A model generated the notes under the pieces. That model was not told where the DNA came from and searched no databases. It saw only the letters and a list, made by a program, of their open reading frames with translations. A program made the position numbers and the translations under genes. This document shows positions 46,242-55,154 of a DNA stretch of 64,000 bases, piece by piece; position 1 is the stretch's first letter, and each line of letters starts with the position of its first letter. Source of the DNA: Vibrio sp. 99-70-13A1 (GTDB lineage: Bacteria > Pseudomonadota > Gammaproteobacteria > Enterobacterales > Vibrionaceae); the NCBI RefSeq assembly GCF_013114625.1, contig NZ_VTXD01000021.1, positions 1 through 64,000 on the forward strand, given 5' to 3'.

Positions 46242-47633
46242 CTAGTTGGCCAAAAATGCAGAGATTATTCGCTCTCTGAACCCCTTTATTTGCAGACAGT
46301 CTACAGGCTCTAAAACGCCGTATTTCTTGGTGTCCGCGCTCTGTGATGGCATGCCGTTCAACCTCATTCTCAAAGTGGTGTGAGGCGGCGTCACAGCTGT
46401 AGATTTTACGCTGTAATTTCTCATAGGCTTTGTGTCAGGCTGACTATGTTGGAGCTCCAAGTTCAATCTCGCAAACATACATGACTCCGGAATATCCTGT
46501 TCAATACGCTCTGCAAACTCAACAAGGTTCTGCTCTGCAAACGTAAACAACCATGCTTGTTGGTTTCTAGCCTCATTCACCCTCAGGATACGTCCTAGAA
46601 CCTGCCTAAAGTACAGCTCGGTCTTCACAGAGCTCATATGGCAACATACTTGTAAGCGAGGTATATCCGTCCCTTCACTGATCATCCCTACACTAACGAT
46701 CCACTGAGTATCGCCTTGTCTAAAACGTTTAATCTCACTCAAGGGATCTTCATGGCGATATGTCACAATCGAGACTGTCTGAGAGTACTTTTGAGACAAT
46801 ATGTTTTTTATAACTTGGGCATGTTGCACAGATGCAGCAACAACTAAACCACCTGCAAATGGCGATGACTTCCGTACTTCGAATAGTTTTTTGCAACCTA
46901 AGCCGAGTAAGTGCTCCATTGCATCTTGGTTGTGTATAACACTTTGATATGACGTCTTAGTTTCTTTCATCATCTCTAGTATTGAAGAGAATGACTCGAT
47001 CTTGTCATTGTTTCTTACTGAAAGGTTATCACTGTCAACAAGGACCAATTTGGGCACCCTACAGACCTTATCAACAACGGCTTGTTTCAGTGTGTATTGA
47101 TAGTCAACCAGAAGACAACCATCAGGGTCAGTGTATTCGGCCATGACTATCGGCAAGGAATCTGAACGCCATGGAGTGCCAGACATCGCCAATGTATACG
47201 TTGCAAGCCCTTGGATTTTCTTCAGTATTTGTTGCCCCCAAACGTTCGCATTTTCCACATCAGAACCAGAGCAATGATGAATCTCATCAAAAACGACAAA
47301 GACGCGATGCTTCTTTAATGTTTGCCAAAAATCTTCATCGAGGAACTGAATTGATTGATAGGTTAATGACTTACCAATTGAGCCAAGACCACCGCTGAAG
47401 CTGCGCTCTAAGATCTTTGAGAACGTATTCTTTATACCCTCTGCAACTGTCACAGACGGTGAGAAACACAACACTAAATCAATCATTTCATGATTCAACA
47501 ACTTCAATGCTACTGTTGCTGCTAGAACTGTCTTTCCGGCCCCTGGGGTGGCTTGGCAAAAAAAGTGGCTATTGCCTTTTTGATACTTCTCAAACGCACG
47601 AGCTGAACATTCGATTTGCCACTTTCTTAACAT
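46242..47633 (-). CDS. SF2 (DEAD/DEAH-like) helicase of a compact accessory module
   Basis: 463 aa. Q/N-terminal LRKWQIEC, Walker A TPGAGKT (about residue 29), motif II DEIHH (about 118), motif III SGTPWR (about 153), motif IV-V WIVSVGMISEGTDIP (about 310) and motif VI RQVLGRILR (about 340). This is the UvrB/RecG/restriction-helicase-like SF2 core with two RecA lobes; a 100-residue C-terminal part has no recognisable nuclease or methylase. It could translocate on DNA or RNA. Its start overlaps the upstream 172-aa gene by 7 bp, so they are coupled. Confidence 0.82.
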   Translation of the reverse strand: MLRKWQIECSARAFEKYQKGNSHFFCQATPGAGKTVLAATVALKLLNHEMIDLVLCFSPSVTVAEGIKNTFSKILERSFSGGLGSIGKSLTYQSIQFLDEDFWQTLKKHRVFVVFDEIHHCSGSDVENANVWGQQILKKIQGLATYTLAMSGTPWRSDSLPIVMAEYTDPDGCLLVDYQYTLKQAVVDKVCRVPKLVLVDSDNLSVRNNDKIESFSSILEMMKETKTSYQSVIHNQDAMEHLLGLGCKKLFEVRKSSPFAGGLVVAASVQHAQVIKNILSQKYSQTVSIVTYRHEDPLSEIKRFRQGDTQWIVSVGMISEGTDIPRLQVCCHMSSVKTELYFRQVLGRILRVNEARNQQAWLFTFAEQNLVEFAERIEQDIPESCMFARLNLELQHSQPDTKPMRNYSVKSTAVTPPHTTLRMRLNGMPSQSADTKKYGVLEPVDCLQIKGFRERIISAFLAN

Positions 47634-48145
47634 CTTGAATCGCTCTCGCGTAACGTCTGAAGAACATGCGTTAGAACATTTACCTTACCTAACAAATTAG
47701 CAGAGCGTTCTTTTGCTGAATTTAATAGTGGCGTAATTTGTTGCACCAACTCAGGAAAGCGACGGTTTAATGATTGGTACTCTTCTATCTCCCCTAACGT
47801 TATTTCTAACTCGCCTTTGTAGTGGTTACGTTCATCTTCTAACACTGAGTAATTTAACACTTCTGATTTCGCATGAATTATCGCTTTCGGTGCCATTGAG
47901 ATTGATTTGAACGATTCTGTTTTAAAGTACCGTTTTCCTCTACCTTTTCCTGTGCAAGTGAGCCATTCGTTTTTTAAAAATCGCAATATTTGACGATAAA
48001 CCACTTTTCTAGACTCTTCTAAATCCAAACTTCCTCCCTCAATAGAAAGAGATGCATCCCTCAATTCAATAACTGAAAAACCATCCATATCCCTCTCAAT
48101 CAGAAGTTCATACATCACTGAGTTAATTTTCCGAGAACGTTTCAT
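47627..48145 (-). CDS. Winged-helix-like plus coiled-coil partner of the helicase
   Basis: 172 aa. N-terminal half (about 1-75: KINSVMYELLIERDMDGFSVIELRDA ... RKVVYRQILRFLKNEWLTCTGKGRGKRYF) has the helix-helix-wing look of a winged helix, with a basic GKGRGKRY wing. The C-terminal half (about 100-165) is a long charged helix. Its last codons overlap the helicase start. It could be a DNA-targeting or regulatory subunit for the helicase. I do not recognise the family; the domain reading is by eye. Confidence 0.65.
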   Translation of the reverse strand: MKRSRKINSVMYELLIERDMDGFSVIELRDASLSIEGGSLDLEESRKVVYRQILRFLKNEWLTCTGKGRGKRYFKTESFKSISMAPKAIIHAKSEVLNYSVLEDERNHYKGELEITLGEIEEYQSLNRRFPELVQQITPLLNSAKERSANLLGKVNVLTHVLQTLRESDSRC

Positions 48146-48166
48146 CGTATATTTACCGTTACAAAA

Positions 48167-48183
48167 ACTAAGGATTGCTTAGT
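48167..48183. promoter_or_regulatory. Operator 1 (ACTAAG-N5-CTTAGT)
   Basis: Perfect palindrome with 6-bp arms ACTAAG and CTTAGT around GATTG, in the 100-bp gap between the divergent helicase operon and the Xre gene. Confidence 0.8.
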
Positions 48184-48200
48184 ATACAGGAATCGATAAA

Positions 48201-48217
48201 ACTAAGAAAATCTTAGT
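48201..48217. promoter_or_regulatory. Operator 2 (ACTAAG-N5-CTTAGT)
   Basis: Same palindrome as operator 1 with centre AAAAT, 34 bp away (about three helical turns, same face). The Xre protein encoded next door is the likely binder, repressing both directions. Confidence 0.8.
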
Positions 48218-48246
48218 TAGTGTAGGTTTTCACATATGAACCGAAA

Positions 48247-48561
48247 ATGTCATTTACTAGCCCAACCCCAGCGCGGCTTAAAGAAGCGCGTAAAAAAGCT
48301 AAACTCTCCCAGAAAGCCTTGGGAGCGAGAATAGGTATGGATGAAGGGGTGGCAAGCGCTAGGATGAATCAGTATGAAAAGGCGAAGCACGCCCCAGATA
48401 TACAGACTCTAAAGCTCATTGCTGATGAGCTAGGCCTTCCTTTGAATTATTTCTTTTGTGAGGAAGAAAGCTCTGCCAAGTTAGCTTGCTTGATTGCAAA
48501 ATTAAGCGAAGATGAGAAGCAAGAGCTTATCAATAAGCTGAGTAGCTCCAGAGGTAGTTAG
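48247..48561 (+). CDS. Xre family transcriptional regulator
   Basis: 104 aa. Cro/C1-type helix-turn-helix: RLKEARKKAKLSQKALGARIGMDEGVASARMNQYEKAKHAPD, then IADELGLPLNYFF and a short C-terminal helical tail (AKLSEDEKQELINKL). It is divergent from the helicase operon, with two identical operators in between. It probably keeps the module silent until triggered. The upstream ATG at 48236 is out of frame. Confidence 0.88.
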   Translation: MSFTSPTPARLKEARKKAKLSQKALGARIGMDEGVASARMNQYEKAKHAPDIQTLKLIADELGLPLNYFFCEEESSAKLACLIAKLSEDEKQELINKLSSSRGS

Positions 48562-48644
48562 GGTTTGTTGTAGCTAATCGAGTTAACAAACCATGCTTTA
48601 TCACCTTCAGGCGTGCGAACGGTTACCTCGTCATCCACTTCTTT
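48558..48644 (-). pseudogene. GreA/GreB-type C-terminal fragment
   Basis: Minus-strand codons KEVDDEVTVRTPEGDKAWFV NSISYNKP-stop (split here at residue 20) match the C-terminal FKBP-like end of GreA/GreB transcription factors (xxVGDEVxVxTPxGxxxxxVxxIxY). The upstream part is scrambled by at least one frameshift near 48650-48690 and then lost. The stop overlaps the Xre stop. A relic of a disrupted gene at the module edge. Confidence 0.5.
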
Positions 48645-48972
48645 TGCGCTTCGCTCAAGCTTAGTGAGCTTAATAGACGGGATAGAGAGAAACGAGCGAT
48701 CGCAATCTGTGGGGGATCTTACTGGATTAATACGTCTCAGAGTGGCCGCCTACTCAAATGATGTATAACTTTTCATTATCATTTACAATCAAGCACACTT
48801 GCTGCTTGTAACCATTGAACTCGCGGATAAGCCAGTTCAAGAAAAGCTGTCATACAATGCTCTGAAAGTTTAGAAATATCGAATAAAAAACAGACTCAAA
48901 AATCACATTTTTTTTGGGATTTCATCAAATCTTTAGAAATCTAAATGAACAATGTAAACAGATACTTAATAA
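48645..48972. other. Intergenic/degraded region
   Basis: No intact gene. The part next to 48645 is decayed GreA/B-like sequence; the rest is AT-rich without recognisable content. Confidence 0.4.
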
Positions 48973-49230
48973 ATTTCTAAATTTAAAAAACAAGGGTATT
49001 GGACTTGCTGTATCGCGCCAAGTATCAGTAGTAGCTTCCCTTTGCATCCTAATGGAAAACAAGCCGGAGAACGCTGCAAACAACTTAATACCGATAATCT
49101 TTGCAAATTATTTGGCAAACCCGAGCGCCCTCCTGTGTGCCATGACTTTAAAGCAGCTGAATGGGTATGCGGTACTAGCTCACTCGAAGCTATCACTATC
49201 ATCACTGACTTAGAAACCTGCACTCAGTAG
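48973..49230 (+). pseudogene. YkgJ-like cysteine-cluster protein, 5' truncated
   Basis: From 48994 the frame reads YWTCCIAPSISSSFPLHPNG, then a CKQLNTDNLCKLFGKPERPP segment and VCGTSSLEAITIITDLETC. This matches the YkgJ-type zinc or iron-sulfur cysteine cluster proteins (CGACCIAPSISSPIP, CxQLxxDxLCxIFGxPxRPxVC, CG). The first cluster Cys is Tyr, two TAA codons stand upstream at 48967-48972, and no proper start exists except an internal TTG (49042). A truncated relic. Confidence 0.68.
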
Positions 49231-49411
49231 TCATGAAACATAGCTAAACTTTAATAACAGAGTCGTATTCCACTCTACGGCTCTAGTTTTATCTAAAACA
49301 TAATGATTTTATAAATCTCGTTACATCTTCGCCTTCACGTCACAAATGGTCACACTGCACATCATTTAATTAAGTTATAGTTCATGTACTATTCATTAGA
49401 TCCTCTAACAC

Positions 49412-50131
49412 ATGAACTCATCAAATCCATTCAATATCATTCTTGTAGAAGATGACTTAGAACTCGCAGAGTTAATTCAAGATTTTCTACAAAACTATGA
49501 ATTTACCATCGAGATTGTCAGTGATGGCATTACCGCTGTGAACGAGATTCTGTCAAAACAACCGGACTTAGTCATTCTCGACATCATGCTACCAGGGCAA
49601 AGTGGAATGGATGTGTGTCGCTCTATTCGTTCGAATTATCACGGTATGATCTTAATGCAAACAGCACTCGATGATGACATAGACCAAGTCATGGGGCTGG
49701 AACTTGGTGCCGATGACTATATTGTGAAAAAGATAAAACCCCGTCTTTTGCTATCAAGAATTAGAGCCCTCCTTCGTCGCCATGATAGGAACACACTCGA
49801 TAACGACAAAGACCAATTACAGTTTGGACCTCTTGCTATCAACTTACAGCACCGTGCTGTCACTCTAAACCAGCAACCTGTAAAACTCACCACATCAGAG
49901 TTTGAACTTCTTTACTTACTGGCTCAGAACGTAGGGCAAGTTGTCTCTCGTGATGATATTGCTCAGCATATTCGGGGGTTTGAATACGACGGGCTCGATC
50001 GTTCTATCGACAGGCGAATTTCACGTTTACGCCGCACGCTCAATGATGACCCGAATGAACCAGACCTTATTAAAACCATTCGAGGAGTTGGATACCAGTT
50101 ATGTGCCACCACATTTGAGGCATCGGTATGA
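49412..50131 (+). CDS. OmpR-family response regulator (RstA-like)
   Basis: 239 aa. Receiver domain 8-122 with the phospho-acceptor in LVILDIMLPG (Asp about 57), acidic pair in LVEDDLEL, and GADDYIVKK. The C-terminal winged helix (about 135-235) ends LIKTIRGVGYQLC. Resembles RstA. It overlaps the kinase gene by 4 bp (ATGA), so they form one operon. Confidence 0.88.
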   Translation: MNSSNPFNIILVEDDLELAELIQDFLQNYEFTIEIVSDGITAVNEILSKQPDLVILDIMLPGQSGMDVCRSIRSNYHGMILMQTALDDDIDQVMGLELGADDYIVKKIKPRLLLSRIRALLRRHDRNTLDNDKDQLQFGPLAINLQHRAVTLNQQPVKLTTSEFELLYLLAQNVGQVVSRDDIAQHIRGFEYDGLDRSIDRRISRLRRTLNDDPNEPDLIKTIRGVGYQLCATTFEASV

Positions 50132-51726
50132 TTAGAGCATTTTCAATTCTTTGGCTTGCCGTCTTTATCCCTATAGCATTACTACTATTTCCTACGGCAA
50201 TTAATCCAGTACAGCACGTAACTGAATATTTCTCTGAAGGTTTTTACAAGAAAGTCTACACCGTTAACTTCGAGATGCTCACAGAAAAGCTCTCGAATCA
50301 TCCGCAGGAAAAATGGCAACCTGTGATAAAAAAATATGAGACTCATTTTGGCTACCCTTTAAAACTGCAACCCATGAGTACATATCAATCGAATAGACAA
50401 TCTTACGATGCTATTCAAGGTGGGGAAATTACCTTCTTATTCGGCGACCCAATGGCATTGGTCCAAAGAGTAGGCAAAAGTGATCAAGTCATTTATTTCG
50501 CCCTCAACGAATCAACAGAGCTGGCAGTGCTAAACCAAGCTAAAGGAACGCTATTTCTCGCAGCTGAAGATTTACGCAACCACCCACAAAGCCAATGGGT
50601 GCAGATTATTGAAAACACGAACACTCAGATTCCATTCCGAATAAGCTTAAAAAAAGACGATAAACTCCCACCAGAAGCGAAAGAAGCTCTCACGAATAAA
50701 CCTAGGAAAATCATCAGCTATACCAGTACTAATGGGCAGATTGAATTGCTTGCCCCTGTTATAGACAATGTTTGGCTTCATATAGAAGATGATCTCTCTC
50801 ACCTTACGCAGATAAAACTTATTGCAACGGTCTGTGCCTTCTTTGTGTTCTTCATTTCGATTGCGATGGTGATGTGGGTATACCCATTATGGCGTGATTT
50901 AAAACGGCTAGTGAAGACAGCAAACGACTTCGGTCAAGGTTTACTGTCTAAACGAGCAAGCACCACCAAAATGTCTGTGATATCTCAACTTAGTGATTCA
51001 TTTAATAAGATGGCTGACAACATTGAAAGGCTGATCGCTAGCCAACGTGAACTCACAAATGCGGTTGCACATGACTTAAGAACACCACTTTATCGGCTTC
51101 GATTTGCGTTAGAAATGATAGAAGACGACCAAATAGCAGAGGAACAAAAAGAAAAATATCGAAAAACCGTTCATTCGAGCATTGAAGATCTAGATCATCT
51201 CATTAATCAAAACCTTCTCCTCTCTCGTTATACCCGAGTAGCCGATATTAGCCATTTTTCTGAATGTTGTTTTGCCGAGCAATTACTTGATGAGATCGAG
51301 CAATTTAAGCTGGAACACCCTGAACTAGAAACACGTTTTTATTGCTCTCCTGACCTTAAAGAACGATCTCTATTCATTGATAATAAAGGGCTAATGAGAG
51401 CCATTAAAAACCTGCTCACGAACGCGAGTCGTTTTGCTCAATCAGAGATAAACGTTTCTTTTAAGATCGAAGATCAACAATATAAAATTATTATCGAAGA
51501 CGATGGTTGTGGTGTGCCCGTCGAACAATCAAAGTACATATTCGAACCTTTTTCTCAGCTTGATAACCAAGAACGAGGGAGTGATAAAGGGCATGGATTG
51601 GGGTTAGCTATCGTTAAACAAATAATGAATTGGCATAATGGGTCTGCAACAGTAGATACATCGGCTTCTCAAGGCGCGCGCTTTGTACTCTCTTGGCCAA
51701 CGAGTTTAAATAGGCAACCCAAATGA
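50128..51726 (+). CDS. Sensor histidine kinase (RstB-like)
   Basis: 532 aa. Membrane segments about 5-25 and 230-252 around a periplasmic RstB-like domain, then HAMP, the HisKA box AVAHDLRTPLYRLRF (His about 315) and the catalytic domain with N box KNLLTNASRFA, G1 EDDGCGVP, F box YIFEPFSQLD and G2 GHGLGLAIVKQI. The periplasmic part is larger than in E. coli RstB (total about 430 aa there). It phosphorylates the response regulator encoded just upstream. The signal is unknown. The next two genes could be its targets. Confidence 0.87.
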   Translation: MIRAFSILWLAVFIPIALLLFPTAINPVQHVTEYFSEGFYKKVYTVNFEMLTEKLSNHPQEKWQPVIKKYETHFGYPLKLQPMSTYQSNRQSYDAIQGGEITFLFGDPMALVQRVGKSDQVIYFALNESTELAVLNQAKGTLFLAAEDLRNHPQSQWVQIIENTNTQIPFRISLKKDDKLPPEAKEALTNKPRKIISYTSTNGQIELLAPVIDNVWLHIEDDLSHLTQIKLIATVCAFFVFFISIAMVMWVYPLWRDLKRLVKTANDFGQGLLSKRASTTKMSVISQLSDSFNKMADNIERLIASQRELTNAVAHDLRTPLYRLRFALEMIEDDQIAEEQKEKYRKTVHSSIEDLDHLINQNLLLSRYTRVADISHFSECCFAEQLLDEIEQFKLEHPELETRFYCSPDLKERSLFIDNKGLMRAIKNLLTNASRFAQSEINVSFKIEDQQYKIIIEDDGCGVPVEQSKYIFEPFSQLDNQERGSDKGHGLGLAIVKQIMNWHNGSATVDTSASQGARFVLSWPTSLNRQPK

Positions 51727-51843
51727 TCTTTCGAGTAATGTGACCAACTTGGACACAAACCGTCTATAAAATACCAACGACTTATAACTAGTGTGAATGT
51801 TAATTTTACGTGGCTTTAGATTAGTCACTTATAGGGAATTAAC

Positions 51844-52845
51844 ATGAAAATCTTCACTCGTCTCAACACTCTTCTACTCAGTTCAATGTGTACTTTCGTT
51901 ACCCATAACTGTTTTGCTCAACCTGATAATTTCACTCCAGGCTTAAGCGGGAGCATTAGCCTAAATGTTGGCGTGAGCCAAAGCCAATCACAAAGTAGCA
52001 CGCATGACGACAACGCGATTACGCCTAATCTAACCAACAATGGTAAACAAACAGAGCAAGTATTACCCTTCATTTTAGGGCGATTACAATACAGCTTTGG
52101 GGATACTTTACTCTTTCTAGGGAACAGTGAAGACCAAATTGCAGAAGCCCAGTTCCAAGCCGAATTAGGGCTTTCTCAAAAACTAAGCAAAAATACTATT
52201 CTCACAGCCGCACTATTTGGAAACGCACCCAGCATGGACGAGGTATGGCAAGATCCTTACCTTACTGGCCAAAAGCGAGTTTCAACAGAGCAAACCGTTA
52301 GAGGTGCACGTGTAGCCTTTGATTTAAATGTTCTGATACCTATAAAAATAAAATATTCTTTTGCACAAAGTAAAGTTGACCACGATTACATCGGAGTTTC
52401 TCAGGGGCTTTCGATTGCAGAAGCTAATTTATTAGGCAGAAAGAGTGATTACCACCGATTTGGAACAGAAGTAACCTTACCACTAGCTCGAAGTTTCGTC
52501 CTTTCCCCTGCTTTCTATTACACAATGAGAGACGCTCAAGGCGAGGCAAAAAGTTTTGATGAATTAAGCGCTCAACTTTCCATCTTATTTTCTAAATCAA
52601 GGCACAACCTCATTACCACAGTTAGAACCAGCCAAGCTGAATTCGACTCTCAGAACCCCGTATTCGATCTCAAACAAGATTACGACTCATTGGGTATCTT
52701 TTCTGTGTATAGCTACCACAGTCCTTTTAATTGGAAAAATACCCAGATACACGTCATGGCGGGCTACCAACAACGTGATTCCGACATCGAATTCTATGAT
52801 ACCGACTCCACCTTTCTCTCCTCCGGTATGAGCTACAACTTCTAA
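51844..52845 (+). CDS. DUF2860-type outer membrane protein
   Basis: 333 aa. Signal peptide ending NCFA (about residue 25), then FTPGLSGSISLNVGVSQSQS, the characteristic N terminus of the Vibrio DUF2860 family, and amphipathic strands to the terminal SYNF. It lies 117 bp behind the kinase gene and 15 bp before the lipoprotein gene. Probably an outer membrane barrel, perhaps controlled by the two-component system. Confidence 0.78.
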   Translation: MKIFTRLNTLLLSSMCTFVTHNCFAQPDNFTPGLSGSISLNVGVSQSQSQSSTHDDNAITPNLTNNGKQTEQVLPFILGRLQYSFGDTLLFLGNSEDQIAEAQFQAELGLSQKLSKNTILTAALFGNAPSMDEVWQDPYLTGQKRVSTEQTVRGARVAFDLNVLIPIKIKYSFAQSKVDHDYIGVSQGLSIAEANLLGRKSDYHRFGTEVTLPLARSFVLSPAFYYTMRDAQGEAKSFDELSAQLSILFSKSRHNLITTVRTSQAEFDSQNPVFDLKQDYDSLGIFSVYSYHSPFNWKNTQIHVMAGYQQRDSDIEFYDTDSTFLSSGMSYNF

Positions 52846-52860
52846 TTTCAAGGATCAAAA

Positions 52861-53991
52861 ATGTCTAACTTATTTAAAGTGATGTTTCTATCTTCAGCGT
52901 TATTTCTATCAGCCTGCAGTGTGGATGATGTTACTGACGCTGATAAATACACAAAACCCACAGTGAATGCAGGTGCTGACCAACTTCATACACTTCCCGT
53001 ACACACAATTACTTTGAGTGGCTCAGCAAAAACCTACCCAAAACATGTTTACGAGATTAAAACCATTAGATGGACTCAACTTTCAGGTCCCCAACAATTA
53101 ACTGTACTCAATTCCGACTCATTAAGCGCAACTCTCATTAATCCAACAGTTGCCGGTACCTACATTTTTGAGCTCTATGTTAAAGACAGTGCCCGAAGAA
53201 CAAACACTGACCGAGTTACAGTAATCCTACACGAACAAGCTCAGATGACTTCAGCTAGAATGAGTGCAGGGTTCCATGACGACTATGATGAGATTTGGCA
53301 TTCAGTTGCTGAAAACTATACGGCATACGACCAAATAGAAGATAAATGGCATGAGATATACCAGCCATATAAAATCAAAGCCGATAATATCGATACCAAA
53401 AAAGAGTGGCAAAAGTTAGTACAAGAGATGCTTCTTGAAATAAAGGATGCTCGATTAGTCATCAATCCATTCGTTCACTCTCAATCATTAGCCAGCTCCC
53501 AAGCATTAGCCCTCGATCAACCATTAGTCCACCCTAAACAAGTGAAGCAAACTCCCAAAGGTTTTGAAACATCGTATTTACGCTGGGAAACGAATAACAA
53601 TATTGGACTAATAACGTTTAACGATTTAAGTTCAGTGAATCTAAAGCAGCTAAACAAAGAAATTAATCAAGCACTGATAAGACTAAAAGATACCCATGAA
53701 CTTTGGTTGGATTTTCCTGAAAAGGTACAAATTAATGAGCAAGTTGCCCTACAGCTAATGATGTTATTCACTCACAAAGCTACCCACATACATTTAGATA
53801 CACAAGCTGATGATATAAGTCAGCTTCTCATAAGCAGCAACCCACTCCTCCCGCAATCGATAGTGCGAATGAAAAAGGTGGACAGCCATCAAACAGTAGA
53901 AGTGATCGAAGAATATTTGTTAACCCAAGAACTTGGGATACCGGAGTTTCTCTTTAAGCAAGAGTTCGCCGTTACAGTCAAATATCTATAA
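52861..53991 (+). CDS. Lipoprotein with PKD domain and degenerate S41-like region
   Basis: 376 aa. Lipobox SACS (FLSACS, Cys about 19). Residues 33-122 form a PKD/REJ-like beta domain (PTVNAGADQLHTLPVHTITLSGSA ... IRWTQLSG ... AGTYIFELYVKDS). From about 138 the sequence FHDDYDEIWHSVAENYTAYD, then EMLLEIKDARLVINP resembles the start of S41/tricorn-like peptidases (FDxxWxxxxxxY, LxDxH), but the catalytic Ser segment is not visible. Likely a non-enzymatic envelope protein. It is in an operon with the DUF2860 gene. Confidence 0.65.
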   Translation: MSNLFKVMFLSSALFLSACSVDDVTDADKYTKPTVNAGADQLHTLPVHTITLSGSAKTYPKHVYEIKTIRWTQLSGPQQLTVLNSDSLSATLINPTVAGTYIFELYVKDSARRTNTDRVTVILHEQAQMTSARMSAGFHDDYDEIWHSVAENYTAYDQIEDKWHEIYQPYKIKADNIDTKKEWQKLVQEMLLEIKDARLVINPFVHSQSLASSQALALDQPLVHPKQVKQTPKGFETSYLRWETNNNIGLITFNDLSSVNLKQLNKEINQALIRLKDTHELWLDFPEKVQINEQVALQLMMLFTHKATHIHLDTQADDISQLLISSNPLLPQSIVRMKKVDSHQTVEVIEEYLLTQELGIPEFLFKQEFAVTVKYL

Positions 53992-54013
53992 CTAACAACG
54001 CACCTCAGAAAAC

Positions 54014-54045
54014 AAAAAAGCCGCTACAGTTAGCGGCTTTTCTTA
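54014..54045. terminator. Bidirectional Rho-independent terminator
   Basis: AAAAGCCGCTA and TAGCGGCTTTT arms with a 4-nt loop, between the convergent lipoprotein and recR genes, with A and T runs on either side. Confidence 0.9.
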
Positions 54046-54642
54046 TATTTTATGACGCCCTAATAGGGAGTGGGAAAGCGTAGTGCCATCAACAAGCTCT
54101 AGCTCACCGCCCACAGGGACCCCATGAGCAATACGGCTAGCGTTAACCTCATGAGCATTACATAGCTCAGCGATATAATGCGCTGTAGCTTCGCCTTCAA
54201 CCGTTGGGTTAGTCGCCAAAATGACTTCCGTGATATCGCCACGGCGCAGTCGGTAATCGAGCGAGTCTAACCCTATGTCACTTGGTCCAATTCCATCTAA
54301 TGGAGATAAATGCCCCATTAAAACAAAGTATCGACCAGAGTATTGACCTGTAGCTTCAATAGCAGCGATATCTGCGGGGCTTTCGACCACACAAATTTGA
54401 CCGTTATCTTGCCTTTTCGGGTTAGTACAAATATGACAGATTTCTTCTTCAGTAAAAGTTCGGCACTCACTACAGTGACCAATTTCTGTCATCGCTTGGC
54501 TTAGTGCATCCGCAAGTTGCAGACCACCTTTTCTATCGCGCTGTAACAAATGAAAGGCCATACGCTGCGCCGACTTGGGACCAACCCCAGGTAGACAACG
54601 TAAGGCCTCCATCAAATGCTCCAGCATGTGACTGGTACGCAT
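54043..54642 (-). CDS. recR: Recombination mediator RecR
   Basis: 199 aa, full family length. N-terminal helix-hairpin-helix [21 protein letters not shown]4 zinc finger [16 protein letters not shown], Toprim domain with [19 protein letters not shown], and the C-terminal [22 protein letters not shown]. It loads RecA at gaps together with RecO and RecF. It lies in the conserved dnaX-ybaB-recR order. Confidence 0.97.
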   Translation of the reverse strand: MRTSHMLEHLMEALRCLPGVGPKSAQRMAFHLLQRDRKGGLQLADALSQAMTEIGHCSECRTFTEEEICHICTNPKRQDNGQICVVESPADIAAIEATGQYSGRYFVLMGHLSPLDGIGPSDIGLDSLDYRLRRGDITEVILATNPTVEGEATAHYIAELCNAHEVNASRIAHGVPVGGELELVDGTTLSHSLLGRHKI

Positions 54643-54675
54643 TAATAAATCGCTCTAAATTAAATCACTTGCGAT

Positions 54676-55005
54676 TTAGAATGGCATCTTCATACCTGGT
54701 GGTAATTGCATACCGCCAGTTACGCCAGACATTTTTTCTTTTTGAGTTTCTTCAACACGGCGAGCTGCATCGTTGAAAGCCGCTGCGATAAGATCTTCAA
54801 GCATCTCTTTATCGTCTTCCATTAGGCTTTCGTCAATTTCAACACGACGAACACTGTGACTACCAGTGATCGTGATTTTTACAAGGCCAGCACCAGACTC
54901 ACCTGTAATTTCCATATTTGCGATTTCTTCTTGAAGCTTTTGCATGCGATCTTGCATTTGCTGGGCTTGCTTCATCAAGTTGCCCATACCACCTTTACCA
55001 AACAT
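54676..55005 (-). CDS. ybaB: YbaB/EbfC nucleoid-associated protein
   Basis: 109 aa. [28 protein letters not shown] with VEIDESLM and the ending [13 protein letters not shown] are the standard YbaB/EbfC features. A small dimeric DNA-binding protein between dnaX and recR, as in most gamma-proteobacteria. Confidence 0.96.
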   Translation of the reverse strand: MFGKGGMGNLMKQAQQMQDRMQKLQEEIANMEITGESGAGLVKITITGSHSVRRVEIDESLMEDDKEMLEDLIAAAFNDAARRVEETQKEKMSGVTGGMQLPPGMKMPF

Positions 55006-55154
55006 GATAATCTCTCTGGTTAATTGGTTATAAATATAAATATAAATAAGCTATGAGGCTTAAATGGGGGGTGAATACAGACTATTCAACCCCAGTAAGT
55101 GACTTAAAATAGCGAATATATGAGTTGTCTTAATAACGAGTGAGTTACGTCACG

